From Endozoicomonas sp965261315 (GTDB lineage Bacteria; Pseudomonadota; Gammaproteobacteria; Pseudomonadales; Endozoicomonadaceae), in assembly GCA_965261315.1 (NCBI GenBank), contig CBDHDM010000106.1:20457-84456 (forward strand): a stretch of DNA of 64,000 nt. Direction: 5' to 3'. The stretch's first letter is position 1, and every line of letters starts with the position of its first letter. The notes under the pieces are model-generated. The model was not told where the DNA came from, made no database searches, and was given only the letters and a program-made list of their open reading frames with translations. The position numbers and the translations under genes were made by a program. Below are positions 8,562 to 18,232 of the stretch, piece after piece.

Positions 8562-9587
8562 CTAACGTCCACAGCACTTTTTGAACTTCTTACCACTGCC
8601 GCATAAGCAAGGATCATTTCTGCCTAACTTGGGTTCTTCATGACTAAAGGGGGTATTCGAGCTTTCAGAAAACAGCTCTCTGTGGATATTGCCGATCTGT
8701 TCATTCAGGTCGGCACGTTGCTTCGCTTTTTCAGCAAGGCTGAATTCCAGGGTATCCAGCCCACCCAGCCAATCCTCAAGCTCGACATGTTGGTTCATGC
8801 CCCAGCTTTCAAGTTCTCTATCCGCGTGGTGAATATAACCAAACTCGGTCAGCAGTTGCTCCCGGTTGGACTGCCACCATTGCTCAGGGGATTCCATGCA
8901 GTAATCGCTAGCCCTGACCAGTGATCGGCCATTATATTCTTCGCCAAGAAAACCGGTTTCACAGGCTTCCCGAATGTCTTCCATCAGTTCTTGCTGATGA
9001 ATCGTCACGCATTCATCGTACAGGGTCAACCAGAGGGGCAGACAATCATCTTCCAGGTGTTCTGATTTAAACGCCCTGAACAGGGAAGAATAGAAGTCGA
9101 TCAGTTCACTGCGGCTTATGTCCCCTTCAAAATAAAAACACTTCATGGTTTCCAGGGCCAGGGTGCGAAGCTCAAGCCCAAGGGTTCTGTCAACGATAAC
9201 GTCTTTCAGTTGGTCGATATCGTTGACCATAATAGAGGCTGCTATCCTTTCCAGCCCGTTTTCTCCTACCGAAAAAAGCAGCGCATCATAAGCGGCTCCG
9301 GAATCCCAGTCACCCTCACCCTGATCAAAGTCATTGATGATATCCGCTAACACGGAAAATACCGCAGACTCACGGAATTGTGCCAGCACTGTCAGCGCCA
9401 CCAGGTGAAGGCAGTTACCCTCCTGTTCGTTATAACCTTCGGGGTCGTCGGAAAAATCCCGCAGTACCGCCAACAGCAACGGGGTCATTTCCTGTTGATG
9501 GGCGATAACCTGGCGGATAGCTTGGGCCGGGAAGGTATCGGGCTCAAGGCTGAAAAAGGGCTTGAGCAACGGATGATCGGCAAACAC
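8562..9587 (-). CDS. DUF1186 family protein with C-terminal SEC-C zinc motif
   Basis: 341 residues. The main body is a helical HEAT-like DUF1186 domain (residues ~10-240: QAIRQVIAHQQEMTPLLL, LVALTVLAQFRESAVF, LRTLALETMKCFYFEGDI). The end, GRNDPCLCGSGKKFKKCC, is a SEC-C motif, the C-x-C-(8)-C-C zinc site also found at the end of SecA. The molecular function is not known; SEC-C tails usually bind nucleic acids or ribosomes. It is a paralogue of the protein at 10191-11093, sharing the layout and most of the SEC-C tail. Confidence 0.85.
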   Translation of the reverse strand: MFADHPLLKPFFSLEPDTFPAQAIRQVIAHQQEMTPLLLAVLRDFSDDPEGYNEQEGNCLHLVALTVLAQFRESAVFSVLADIINDFDQGEGDWDSGAAYDALLFSVGENGLERIAASIMVNDIDQLKDVIVDRTLGLELRTLALETMKCFYFEGDISRSELIDFYSSLFRAFKSEHLEDDCLPLWLTLYDECVTIHQQELMEDIREACETGFLGEEYNGRSLVRASDYCMESPEQWWQSNREQLLTEFGYIHHADRELESWGMNQHVELEDWLGGLDTLEFSLAEKAKQRADLNEQIGNIHRELFSESSNTPFSHEEPKLGRNDPCLCGSGKKFKKCCGR

Positions 9588-9683
9588 AGCAGTACTCCGG
9601 GTTTCTGAATGTCTGGTTAATGATGGCTCAACACCGGCAAGGTGCAGGTGGGTTTGTGGTTTACTTTAATTGCCGGTCCATGA

Positions 9684-10091
9684 TCAAAAAGACACTAATG
9701 TCTGGCTCGCTTTAATCCGCTCCAGATTGTCTTCGATAAAACCGAGTAATTCCTCGCCCTCCGTTATATCAATCAGCCCGAGTCCGTAATGGCTCAGGAT
9801 ATAGCAAAACGCAAAGGCCATATGAGGGTCTTGCAGTATAGGTTCGTTATCCCGGTTGGCCACATAACTGGTGAGCGCCGCATCACTGGCTTTTTTTCTG
9901 GCTTTTTTGCCGGGCTTGATACCGCGAAACTTCAGACATTCATCGGGGGCGATATGAAACAGTTCGTGATCCGTCATGTTATGTCCGATCATATGTCCGT
10001 AGGGTATCACCTCACGGGCGTCCTTCCAGGCGGCCCGAATTTCCTGAATCCACTGCTCATTGGTTTGAGGCGGTTGTTTTTTTACTTTCAT
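9684..10091 (-). CDS. Unknown 135-residue protein
   Basis: I do not recognise the family. The product is soluble, with a basic start (MKVKKQPPQTNEQWIQ), a lysine/arginine-rich middle (KFRGIKPGKKARKKA) and helical C-terminal part (MAFAFCYILSHYGLGLI). It sits between two DUF1186/SEC-C genes in the same direction, with about 100 bases on each side, and is probably co-transcribed with them. Confidence 0.6.
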   Translation of the reverse strand: MKVKKQPPQTNEQWIQEIRAAWKDAREVIPYGHMIGHNMTDHELFHIAPDECLKFRGIKPGKKARKKASDAALTSYVANRDNEPILQDPHMAFAFCYILSHYGLGLIDITEGEELLGFIEDNLERIKASQTLVSF

Positions 10092-10190
10092 TACGCCACC
10101 TTGTCGGGGGATAAAATCGATACCATCATCCTGGCTGCCAGCTCCGGTTCAGCAGCCAAGACCGTCCTTGTTTTGATCATACAGGGGTAA

Positions 10191-11093
10191 TTAATGGCCA
10201 CAACACTTCTTGAACTTTTTACCACTGCCACAGGGGCATGGGTCATTGCGACCTGTTTTGGGGTCGGCTCTCAAGAAGGTGCCAACATTGTGCATTACTG
10301 TACCGTTTAAATTAACCGGCTCCTTGTGTTCTGGAATGGTCCGTTGTTGCTCTACCGGCTGGAACGATGCCCAGCTGGACAGATCGGTAGTGGTGTCAGT
10401 GATGTAATGTTTGAGGTGCCAGAGTTCATCCAGGTTGTCGTACCCGGACACTATCTCGTCTTCAATGCTTTTCAGGGATGCCACGCTTTGGTCGGCCAGC
10501 CCGTCCTCATAAGCCTTGCGGATATCGGGCAGCAGTTCAGTAAAGCGGAAAGCGGCACAGCAGATAATCAGGCTGTCCCACATAAAGCTGTCCTTGCGCA
10601 CCGGGTATTCCCGGAACAGCCAGGTAAAATACGACAGCAGGTCTTCCCGGTTCAATGCCTGCTCGGTAAACAGGGTGGCCAGGCTTTCCAGGGCGGCGGC
10701 ACGGACAAACTCGTCCAGCGCCTCATTTTCTACCAGTGTTTTGAGCGGGGCAATGTCACCGTGGCAGATGGAAGCCAGAATACGGGTCAGGCCACCGGTA
10801 ATGGCATCACCAAAATAATACTCGGCACTGTCTTCCCAGCTGGTCAGCAGATGGACAATCAGCGGGTAGGCCCTGGCTTCCCGGAACTGGCCCAGCAGGA
10901 AAATGGCAAACAGGGTCAGTCCGTCGTTGAAGTCGTCGTCAATATCTTTTCCCAGGTCCACCAGCTCTTGAAGGTAGGCCAGCAGATGAGGCGTAATCGC
11001 TTCTTGCTGTTCAACGGCGGCGTTAATGGCGGCGTGTGGGAAGGAGCCTTCAGGGTTGTTGGAAAGCTGTTCCAGAATCTCGTCGATGGTCAC
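10191..11093 (-). CDS. DUF1186 family protein with C-terminal SEC-C zinc motif (second copy)
   Basis: 300 residues with the same plan as 8562-9587: helical DUF1186 body (AAINAAVEQQEAITPHLLA, LFAIFLLGQFREARAYPL, VRAAALESLATLFTEQAL) and a terminal GRNDPCPCGSGKKFKKCC motif. The two are diverged paralogues, not a recent duplication. It starts 17 bases after the hsdS stop, so it appears to be a direct extension of the type I restriction operon. Function unknown; the proximity suggests a defence-related role, which is inference. Confidence 0.85.
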   Translation of the reverse strand: MTIDEILEQLSNNPEGSFPHAAINAAVEQQEAITPHLLAYLQELVDLGKDIDDDFNDGLTLFAIFLLGQFREARAYPLIVHLLTSWEDSAEYYFGDAITGGLTRILASICHGDIAPLKTLVENEALDEFVRAAALESLATLFTEQALNREDLLSYFTWLFREYPVRKDSFMWDSLIICCAAFRFTELLPDIRKAYEDGLADQSVASLKSIEDEIVSGYDNLDELWHLKHYITDTTTDLSSWASFQPVEQQRTIPEHKEPVNLNGTVMHNVGTFLRADPKTGRNDPCPCGSGKKFKKCCGH

Positions 11094-11110
11094 GGGTTGT
11101 TTGCCTTTGG

Positions 11111-12922
11111 TCAGGTAGTTGAGTTTGGATTGGTGGGATTCAGTGCCTGTTCTACCATGGCATCGGCCAGATGCAGGCGGGTTTGTTGCTGGTGTTGCAG
11201 GTGGGTTTTGATTTGGTCGCAGAGGGTTGTTAGTTGGTCGACTTTGGTGACTATGCGGCGTTGTTCAGCTAGTGGGGGAAGAGGAATATTGAGGTTTTCA
11301 ACATCGCCAACTCGCAGGTGCTTGACTGTCAGCCCTACAGCATGCTCTGAAGCCCGCTCAAGCAAATGAGGTTCAGTTAGCGCTAAAAGCAGAAATCCAT
11401 TCAATACAAAGTCACTCATTGGGCAAATCAGCATGGTTCTCTGGCCGAGGCACCACTTTACGCCTTCTGGAATGATCAATGCCTCTCCCATAGGAGCTTC
11501 ACGAGTGAAAATGATATCTCCGGATGCCGGTGGGCAGCGGCGAGACCAGTATTCATATGTATTTTGATCAACAAATTTAAGATCCTTCTCAATGAATTGA
11601 CGCTCCCGGATGTTAGTTGTCCTGATAATTGGAATACCGCTTTCTGAATAAGGCGCCGTTTTGTTATGGCAATCCACTAACATCCTGGATAATTGGATAA
11701 GATGCGCACAGCTCCATGAATCAGGAAGGAGAAAAGGTGCATGTGGTTCGTTGAGTTTTTTTAGCTTCCGAAGCATCGTGGTCGCTTCACTGTTACTTTT
11801 AGCTTCAGCAGTTAGCCAAGTATTACGAGCCTCAGATAAACGTATCAACAACTCCGATGCGGGTTCGTCGTTGGGATCTTGCGATACCAGCTTGCCCATC
11901 ACGGCCAGTTGCAGGATGGTCTGTTTGAGCTGGTCGATGCTGGCTTCGGTGGTGAACAGGGTGGTAAAGTGGCTGGCGATGCGCTGCCAGTTCTGCTTTA
12001 ACTCATCGGCATTTTTGCTGCTGGTCAGGGTTGTCAGCAGGTTTTCTACCAGTGTCGTATGGGCGGACAGGCTGGCTTCGGCCTGCTGTTCAATCTGGTC
12101 GCATAGCGCCATCAGCTCATCGACTTTGGTGACGATGCGCTCTTTTTCTTCCGCTGGAGGTATTGCTATTAAGCAGCCACGAAGCTGAGTCTTGTTGATG
12201 GAGGCCAGGTTCGTGGTTTGTTTACTGGAATTAGCAAAGTACTGGCGAGCAACAGGGCCATTCAGGTATCGCTCAAGCCATAATTCACTTTGTTCAGCCA
12301 GAAAGATGCGAGCTTTGAATACATGATTCTGGTGAGCAGTATAGGGTAACTCATCAGCCCAGATAGCTGTTCTGCCGACCTTATCCCAGTCCCCGCCTTC
12401 AGTGATTAGCAGGTCACGTTGCATTATCCGGTACTTGTCCACCTCCTCTACTGGGATTTCAACCTCTTTAATTTCATCCAGATCCAGGTACCCTCGTTGA
12501 ACATTCGCAACTCGCAGGTAAGGTATAGATACCAATTCTCTACCGGCCAGTTTGCGTCCTTTGGTGATTCCGCTTTGGATATCAGCCACATCTTCAAAAT
12601 GCGCCCATACCCAACCATCAGGTAGTTGAAAAGGGTATTCTTTGTCATCAATAACGGGAAGGGGCTTTTGTTTAGGGATTTTCTTCTCTCTAATCAGTCT
12701 GGCCTTCTCAGCCCCAATCCGCTCCAGCAGCTTAGAGGCAGGCTCATCCTCCGGATTCTGCGGAACAAGCTTCCCCCGCACCGCCAGCTCCAAAATCAGC
12801 TCACGGAGTTTTTTAATGCCATAAAGGTCAATCTTTTTGCTGGAGCCCCGGCCAGAGGCGGATTTGTTCCGTACTGCCAGCGCTAAGGTAGAAAGGTTTT
12901 CGGTTATCAAAGCATTCATCAT
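11111..12922 (-). CDS. hsdS: Type I restriction-modification specificity subunit HsdS
   Basis: 603 residues with two target-recognition domains. Each half is introduced by a conserved helix: LRELILELAVRGKLVPQNP near 40, and LKQTILQLAVMGKLVSQDP near 340, followed by the E-P-A-S-x-L-L pattern. Each recognition domain ends in the IPPAEEKERIVTKVDELM or LPPLAEQRRIVTKVDQL coiled coil that spaces the halves. The protein directs HsdM and HsdR to a bipartite DNA site. Its ATG overlaps the end of the RhuM/Fic gene. The leading MMNALITENLSTLALA may belong to an N-terminal tail. Confidence 0.93.
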   Translation of the reverse strand: MMNALITENLSTLALAVRNKSASGRGSSKKIDLYGIKKLRELILELAVRGKLVPQNPEDEPASKLLERIGAEKARLIREKKIPKQKPLPVIDDKEYPFQLPDGWVWAHFEDVADIQSGITKGRKLAGRELVSIPYLRVANVQRGYLDLDEIKEVEIPVEEVDKYRIMQRDLLITEGGDWDKVGRTAIWADELPYTAHQNHVFKARIFLAEQSELWLERYLNGPVARQYFANSSKQTTNLASINKTQLRGCLIAIPPAEEKERIVTKVDELMALCDQIEQQAEASLSAHTTLVENLLTTLTSSKNADELKQNWQRIASHFTTLFTTEASIDQLKQTILQLAVMGKLVSQDPNDEPASELLIRLSEARNTWLTAEAKSNSEATTMLRKLKKLNEPHAPFLLPDSWSCAHLIQLSRMLVDCHNKTAPYSESGIPIIRTTNIRERQFIEKDLKFVDQNTYEYWSRRCPPASGDIIFTREAPMGEALIIPEGVKWCLGQRTMLICPMSDFVLNGFLLLALTEPHLLERASEHAVGLTVKHLRVGDVENLNIPLPPLAEQRRIVTKVDQLTTLCDQIKTHLQHQQQTRLHLADAMVEQALNPTNPNSTT

Positions 12923-13971
12923 TCAGCTTCCGGGGCCAGCATATTCATAATCAGGCGGATCAGGGTTTCTTTGTGTTTCGGGTCGGACTCGGCCACCAGC
13001 AGGGTCAGGGCCGACAGACCAATGTCGTTAATCACCAGTTCGCCCTGCGGATTGAACAGACGACCATTACGGTGCAAAAAGTCCACAAAGAGAAAGGCAC
13101 CGCTGCGTTTATTGCCATCGGTGAAGGGATGGTTTTTCACGACGGCAGCTCCTGCGCATCCATGCGCCCGCTGCATACCGTACATCCTGTACATAAAGTA
13201 AAGGAGATGAGCGGCCTTGCTTTCAAGGGTAGGGTAAGCCGGTTCACCAAAGGCAGTCTGGTCCAGATTGCCCAGCAGGGCGCCCAGGCCATCACCACGA
13301 GGGCGGGCAAACAGGTCAGTAGCTTCGCCTCGCTCCGTCAGTTGCTGCTTTAGTTCTGCCAGTGCTTTTGTGGCCTGCGGTTCGGTGGGCAGGCTTCCAC
13401 CGGATTGGCCATGGGGTTCATTGAGCAGCCCTTCATCGTAGCGTTGCAGCCAGAGAAAGGTTTGGGTATAGCGGCTGATAATCTCCACCAGCCCACGGCC
13501 AGTATCTGGCTGCAATTCCGGCGAGGCGGCCGCTTTACGAACCAGCTTCAGCGCCGCTTCCAGCTCCAGGGCGTTCTGCTCAAATCGCTGCTGGTTGATG
13601 GTGTAGCCAATGGTCAGATGGTCTTTGAGGATGCCCGTAGCCCACTGTCTGAACAGTACTGCCCGCCTGGAGTTCACCCGGTAGCCCACTGAAATAATGG
13701 CATCCAGGTCATAGTGTTTCAGGTTCCGCTTTACCTGCCGTTTGCCTTCCTGCTGAACTACTAAGAAATCCTTAGAAGTTGCCTTTTCCTCAAGCTCAGC
13801 CTCTTTGAAGATGTTTTTAAGGTGCATCAGGATGTTTTCAGGGGTGGTATCAAATACCAGGCTCATTTGCCGCTGGGTCAGCCAGACGGTCTCACCGTTA
13901 AGTTGTACCCGGATATCACCTCGTTCACCGGAGAATATGCGGATTTCACCGGCTGCGTTCTGTTCAGACAT
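12919..13971 (-). CDS. RhuM-like N-terminal domain fused to a Fic/DOC domain
   Basis: 350 residues. Residues ~10-130 match the RhuM virulence-protein domain (VWLTQRQMSLVFDTTPENI, KHYDLDAIISVGYRVNS, FRQWATGILKDHL). The C-terminal part is a Fic/DOC domain whose active-site loop is HPFTDGNKR at 281-289, with the catalytic histidine in place, so AMP or phosphate transfer to a target is plausible. RhuM-Fic genes often sit between hsdM and hsdS, as here. The role there is not settled; regulation or abortive protection are suggestions. It overlaps hsdS by four bases and starts 9 bases after hsdM. Confidence 0.88.
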   Translation of the reverse strand: MSEQNAAGEIRIFSGERGDIRVQLNGETVWLTQRQMSLVFDTTPENILMHLKNIFKEAELEEKATSKDFLVVQQEGKRQVKRNLKHYDLDAIISVGYRVNSRRAVLFRQWATGILKDHLTIGYTINQQRFEQNALELEAALKLVRKAAASPELQPDTGRGLVEIISRYTQTFLWLQRYDEGLLNEPHGQSGGSLPTEPQATKALAELKQQLTERGEATDLFARPRGDGLGALLGNLDQTAFGEPAYPTLESKAAHLLYFMYRMYGMQRAHGCAGAAVVKNHPFTDGNKRSGAFLFVDFLHRNGRLFNPQGELVINDIGLSALTLLVAESDPKHKETLIRLIMNMLAPEAE

Positions 13972-13980
13972 GATTGTTAT

Positions 13981-15441
13981 TCACCTGCCGTGGATAAGTG
14001 CATCTTCCAGCGTAGCCTGTAACCGGCCAAGCAACCCTTCCAGCGCCTGCTGTTGTTGCTGATAGCTGGCCAGCAGTTCGTCCGGGTCGTGACTGATGAT
14101 TTCGCCCACATGGGGGTTCTTGATATCCAGGTTGAAGTTGCGGGCGATCACCTCATCAATACTGACCTTCCACGCCTGTTCATTTTCTACCCGTGCGGCA
14201 AAGCCGTCCGCTTCATTTCCCCACCAGTCGTTCTCCTGCTGGAACTCTTCAAACTTCATGGGACGGGTTTTGCTGTAGTTCTTTACGCCTGCCGGGTAAG
14301 GGTGTTCGTAGAACCAGATATCCCTGGTCGGCTTACCCTTGGTGAAGAACAAAATATTGGTCTTGATGCCGGTGTAAGGGTTAAACACGCCATTGGGCAG
14401 GCGCACGATGGTGTGCAGGTTGCACTCTTCGGTGAGCAGCTTTTTGATTTTGGTTTTGACGCCTTCGCCAAACAGGGTGCCATCGGGCAGAACCACTGCC
14501 GCACGTCCACCGTCTTTTAACACCTCGATAATGAGCTGCAAGAACAGGTCGGCGGTTTCCCGGGTTTGCAATTCGGCGGGGAAGTTCTTCTCGATGCCGT
14601 CTTCCTCGGTGCCGCCGAACGGGGGATTGGTGACAATCACATCCACCTGTGCCTCCCAGCTGGAGAGTGGTTTGCCCAGGGTATTGCCGTGTTTGATCTG
14701 AACCGGTACCTCGATACCGTGGAGCAGCATATTGGTGGTACAGAGCAGGTGAGGCAGCTGTTTTTTCTCCACGCCGTGAATCTGCTGTTGCAGGGTCTGG
14801 TGATCGGCAGCGGTTTTCACCTGGTCTTTCAGATGATCCACCGAGCAGGCCAGAAAGCCGCCGGTGCCACAAGCCGGGTCCATGATGCTTTCGCCCAGTT
14901 GCGGGTTGATGCGGTTGACCATAAAGCGGGTGACGGCACGGGGCGTGTAAAATTCTCCGGCGTTACCGGCGCTTTGCAGGTCCCGCAGAATCTGCTCGTA
15001 AATATCGCCGAACAGGTGTCGTTCTTTGGAGTCGGTGAAGTCCACCTCGTTCAGCTTGTTGATGACCTGACGGAGCAGGGTGCCGTTCTTCATGTAGTTG
15101 AAGGCATCGCTGAAGGCTTCTTTGACCACAAAGCCCCGTGGGTTTTTATCCACAGGGGCCATCAGGTGTTTCAGGTCCGGGAACAGGTCGTTGTTGATAA
15201 AGCCCAGCAGGTCATCGCCGGTCATGCCTTGTTTGTCGGCGGCCCAGTTGCGCCAGAGGTATTCTTCGGGGATTGGTGAACGGTAGTCGTCCAGCTCGAA
15301 CTCCAGCTCTTCTTCCTGGGCGTCGAACACTTTGAGGAATAGCAGCCAGGACATTTGCCCCAGACGCTGGGCATCGCCATCGACACCGGCGTCTTTGCGC
15401 ATGATGTCCTGGATGGATTTGATTACGGAGCTGATGGACAT
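13981..15441 (-). CDS. hsdM: Type I restriction-modification DNA methyltransferase HsdM
   Basis: 486 residues. An N-terminal helical HsdM_N domain (residues ~1-140) is followed by an N6-adenine methyltransferase domain with the SAM-binding motif DPACGTGGF at 188-196 and the catalytic NPPFGG at 272-277. GEFYTPRAVTRFMV just before the SAM motif is diagnostic of the family. With HsdS it methylates the recognition site and with HsdR forms the restriction complex. It lies between hsdR and the RhuM/Fic gene on the same strand. Confidence 0.96.
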   Translation of the reverse strand: MSISSVIKSIQDIMRKDAGVDGDAQRLGQMSWLLFLKVFDAQEEELEFELDDYRSPIPEEYLWRNWAADKQGMTGDDLLGFINNDLFPDLKHLMAPVDKNPRGFVVKEAFSDAFNYMKNGTLLRQVINKLNEVDFTDSKERHLFGDIYEQILRDLQSAGNAGEFYTPRAVTRFMVNRINPQLGESIMDPACGTGGFLACSVDHLKDQVKTAADHQTLQQQIHGVEKKQLPHLLCTTNMLLHGIEVPVQIKHGNTLGKPLSSWEAQVDVIVTNPPFGGTEEDGIEKNFPAELQTRETADLFLQLIIEVLKDGGRAAVVLPDGTLFGEGVKTKIKKLLTEECNLHTIVRLPNGVFNPYTGIKTNILFFTKGKPTRDIWFYEHPYPAGVKNYSKTRPMKFEEFQQENDWWGNEADGFAARVENEQAWKVSIDEVIARNFNLDIKNPHVGEIISHDPDELLASYQQQQQALEGLLGRLQATLEDALIHGR

Positions 15442-15479
15442 GGTTTTCTCTAAATCGGTTTAAAGAGGATTGGCCACGG

Positions 15480-15540
15480 AGCCACGGAGACACGGAGAAA
15501 AGAAAAAGCTTTTCCTCTGTGCCTCCGTGTCTCCGTGGCT
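15480..15540. repeat. 18-bp perfect inverted repeat between hsdR and hsdM
   Basis: AGCCACGGAGACACGGAG at 15480 is mirrored by its exact complement at 15523-15540, with a purine-rich centre that extends the hairpin. CCACGGAGACACGGAG-type repeats are widespread dispersed elements. Here it fills the gap between two co-directional genes and may act as a processing or attenuating hairpin. Confidence 0.75.
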
Positions 15541-15550
15541 AAAAAGAATG

Positions 15551-17977
15551 TTAAGCCGTACGATAAATTTCCGCTTCCAGCTCGCTGATGGCCTGCTCGT
15601 AATCCGCCGGTTTGCCAAAGCCTTTCCTGACGATCTCGATAGGGCGGCCAATGGCGGTAAAGGGCGCCACTTTCAGAACATTCTTGTTCTCAATCTCCTG
15701 TACGCCGGCATCGGCGTATTTATCCAGCAGGGTGTTAAGAACCGTCTGCGCCGTGTCAGAGTAACGGGTGAAGTAGTTTCGCTTCTTTACGTTCTCCGCC
15801 CGTTCTTTGCGGGTCAACGGTGGCTGGTCATAAACCACATGGCAGATCAGGTCGAAGGGATCGAGGTCTTTGCCCACTTCATCGGCTAAAACCTCCCAAA
15901 GGATACCTTCGTTTTCCAGCTCATCAATCACGGCCTGTTTGCGCTCGGCAGATTGCCACCGTTTGATGAACTGATCCAGTGTGGTGAACTGTCTGGCCAT
16001 GGTTTTACGGGTGTAGTCTTTGAAAGACTCAGTGACCAGCTTGCCGTCGGTGTCGTAATACTGCACCCGTTCGGCGATGGCTTTGACCGTGACGCCGTTG
16101 ACGTAGAATTTCCTGATCTTGTTTTCGTCGTCAAAGCCGGTGGTGTCGATATCCGCTGATGTGCTGGTGGCATCAGTACTGCTACCGACATCGTATTGCC
16201 CCGGTTCTTCAGCCACGGTGCTGTCGGTTTCGTCCGTGGTCGGATCATTGAGCAGAGTATCCAGTGCCGTATTATCATCGCTGTTGATGGTACTGGCATC
16301 GGTGTTGATCACTTTTTCCGGGATGCCGTCGAAGCGCTCATCGGCAAACAGCTCGGTGGCCTTTTTGAAGTCGAGGATGGTGAACCAGAGTTTGTTGTAG
16401 CGATCATCAATACGAGTGCCACGGCCAATGATCTGTTTGAATTTGGTCATGGACTGGATGGACTGATCCAGCACCACCAGTTTGCAGGTTTTGGCATCGA
16501 CGCCGGTGGTCATCAGCTCGGAAGTGGTGGCGATGACGGGGTAGGGCTTCTTCGGGTTAATGAAGTTATCCAGTTGCGCTTTGCCCAGCTCATCGTCGCC
16601 GGTGATTTTCATCACGTACTTGTCGTTCTTAGCCACCTGATCGGGGTTCAGATTGATCAGCGCCCGACGCATCCGCTCGGCATGGTCAATGTCATTACAG
16701 AAGACAATGGTTTTGTTCATGGGATCGGTGCGCTTCAGATAGCTGGTGATGGTTTGTGCCACCAGTTGGGTGCGCTCGTCGATCACCAGAGTGCGATCAA
16801 AGTCTTTCTGGTTGTAGATGCGGTCTTCAATGGTCCCACCGTGTTTGTCAGTCTGACCTTTGGTCGGACGCCAGCCTTGCAGGTCCACATCAATATCCAC
16901 CCTCACCACTTTGTAAGGGGCAAGGAAGCCGTCTTCAATACCTTCTTTCAGGGAGTAGGTGTAGACCGGATCGCCAAAGTAATCGGTGTTGGAGACTTCA
17001 TCGGTCTCTTTGGGGGTGGCGGTCAGGCCGATCTGGGTGGCGCTGCTGAAGTATTCCAGAATCTCCCGCCAGGCACTGTCTTCGGCGGCGCTGCCCCGGT
17101 GACACTCATCGATGACGATCAGGTCAAAGAAGTCCGGGTCTACCTGTTTGTAAGCCTTCTGCGATTCTTCCGGTCCGGTGAGTGCCTGATAGAGCGCCAG
17201 GTGGATTTCATACGCCGGGTCCACCTTGCGGCCAGTGATTTTGGTCATGGCCTGGCCGAAGGGCTGGAAGTCGTTAATGCGAGTCTGGTCGATCAGGACA
17301 TTGCGATCGGCCAGAAACAGGATGCGCTTCTTGCTCTTGGCTTTCCACAGTCGCCAGATAATCTGGAAGGCGGTGTAGGTTTTTCCGGTGCCGGTAGCCA
17401 TTACCAGCAGTATCCGGTCCTGACCTGCTGAGATGGCTTCTACGGTTTTGTTGATGGCCTGTAACTGGTAGTAACGGGGCGACTTGCCGCTGCCATCGTC
17501 GTAGTAGTCCTGGGTGATAATGGGTAACTGTTGTTCGGTGTAGCCTTTCCAGGTGCAGAGCTTCTGCCAGAGCTGTTCTGGTGAAGGGAAGTCTTCAAGC
17601 TGGATCTCGGTTTCCAGATCTGCCGGATTGGTTTTGTCATGGAAAATGAAACCATCACCGTTGGACGCAAAGGCAAACGGCACATCCAGCAGGCGAGCAT
17701 AGTCCAGTGCCTGCTGCATGCCCTTACCAATCTCATGCTGATTGGCTTTGGCCTCCACCACTGCCAGTGGTAACCCGGGTTTGTGATACAGGGCTATATC
17801 CGCCGACTTTACTTTTTTGCGAGCTGCCGCCTGACCACGAACCACCACCTTGCCATCCCGCAGTTTCACTTCCTGGCGGATCTGGGTCATATCGTCCCAG
17901 CCTGCGTCTTTGATAGCGGGCAGGATGAACTTGGAAATGATATCGGACTCAGTAAGCCTGGATTTGTCGATGGGCAT
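15551..17977 (-). CDS. hsdR: Type I restriction endonuclease subunit HsdR
   Basis: About 808 residues from the ATG at 17977 (MPIDKSRLTESDIIS); an in-frame start at 18130 would add 51 residues that look unlike the family. The N-terminal nuclease domain has ADIALYHKPGLPLAVVEAKA, the D...E-x-K site. The motor has LVMATGTGKTYTAF (Walker A), VIDECHRGS (DEAH-type box), GLTATPKE (motif III), TIVFCNDIDHAERM and IIGRGTRID (motif VI). The C-terminal part is the coupling domain. It is the DNA-translocating, cleaving subunit and the first gene of the type I operon; about 255 bases upstream are free for a promoter. Confidence 0.95.
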   Translation of the reverse strand: MPIDKSRLTESDIISKFILPAIKDAGWDDMTQIRQEVKLRDGKVVVRGQAAARKKVKSADIALYHKPGLPLAVVEAKANQHEIGKGMQQALDYARLLDVPFAFASNGDGFIFHDKTNPADLETEIQLEDFPSPEQLWQKLCTWKGYTEQQLPIITQDYYDDGSGKSPRYYQLQAINKTVEAISAGQDRILLVMATGTGKTYTAFQIIWRLWKAKSKKRILFLADRNVLIDQTRINDFQPFGQAMTKITGRKVDPAYEIHLALYQALTGPEESQKAYKQVDPDFFDLIVIDECHRGSAAEDSAWREILEYFSSATQIGLTATPKETDEVSNTDYFGDPVYTYSLKEGIEDGFLAPYKVVRVDIDVDLQGWRPTKGQTDKHGGTIEDRIYNQKDFDRTLVIDERTQLVAQTITSYLKRTDPMNKTIVFCNDIDHAERMRRALINLNPDQVAKNDKYVMKITGDDELGKAQLDNFINPKKPYPVIATTSELMTTGVDAKTCKLVVLDQSIQSMTKFKQIIGRGTRIDDRYNKLWFTILDFKKATELFADERFDGIPEKVINTDASTINSDDNTALDTLLNDPTTDETDSTVAEEPGQYDVGSSTDATSTSADIDTTGFDDENKIRKFYVNGVTVKAIAERVQYYDTDGKLVTESFKDYTRKTMARQFTTLDQFIKRWQSAERKQAVIDELENEGILWEVLADEVGKDLDPFDLICHVVYDQPPLTRKERAENVKKRNYFTRYSDTAQTVLNTLLDKYADAGVQEIENKNVLKVAPFTAIGRPIEIVRKGFGKPADYEQAISELEAEIYRTA

Positions 17978-18232
17978 GGCGGTGCATCCGGTCACAGCAT
18001 TGGGTTGTGGGGCATTGTCGCATAATTGGGGAAGGGATAAACAGGGGGATTGCACAGTGCTCGCCCTGATTCCATCTGCACTATGTATTGATAAAGAGAT
18101 ATCAGCAAACTTGCTGACATCCTGCTTCATCCATTGTTGTGGTCAGTATACTTTCTGAAGCGGGAGGTGGGGCATCTTTGATCAAACTTCCTGCCATTAA
18201 TGGCATAAAGTTGAAAATACTCTGTATCAACC

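Noticed and set aside
10326..11369. A 347-codon plus-strand frame opposite the DUF1186/SEC-C gene and the hsdS end
   Set aside because: Antisense shadow: no domain pattern, and the minus-strand products have clear SEC-C and HsdS motifs.
16196..17431. A 411-codon open frame on the plus strand opposite hsdR
   Set aside because: It is antisense to a gene with all expected HsdR motifs; composition and lack of any motif mark it as a shadow of hsdR coding bias.
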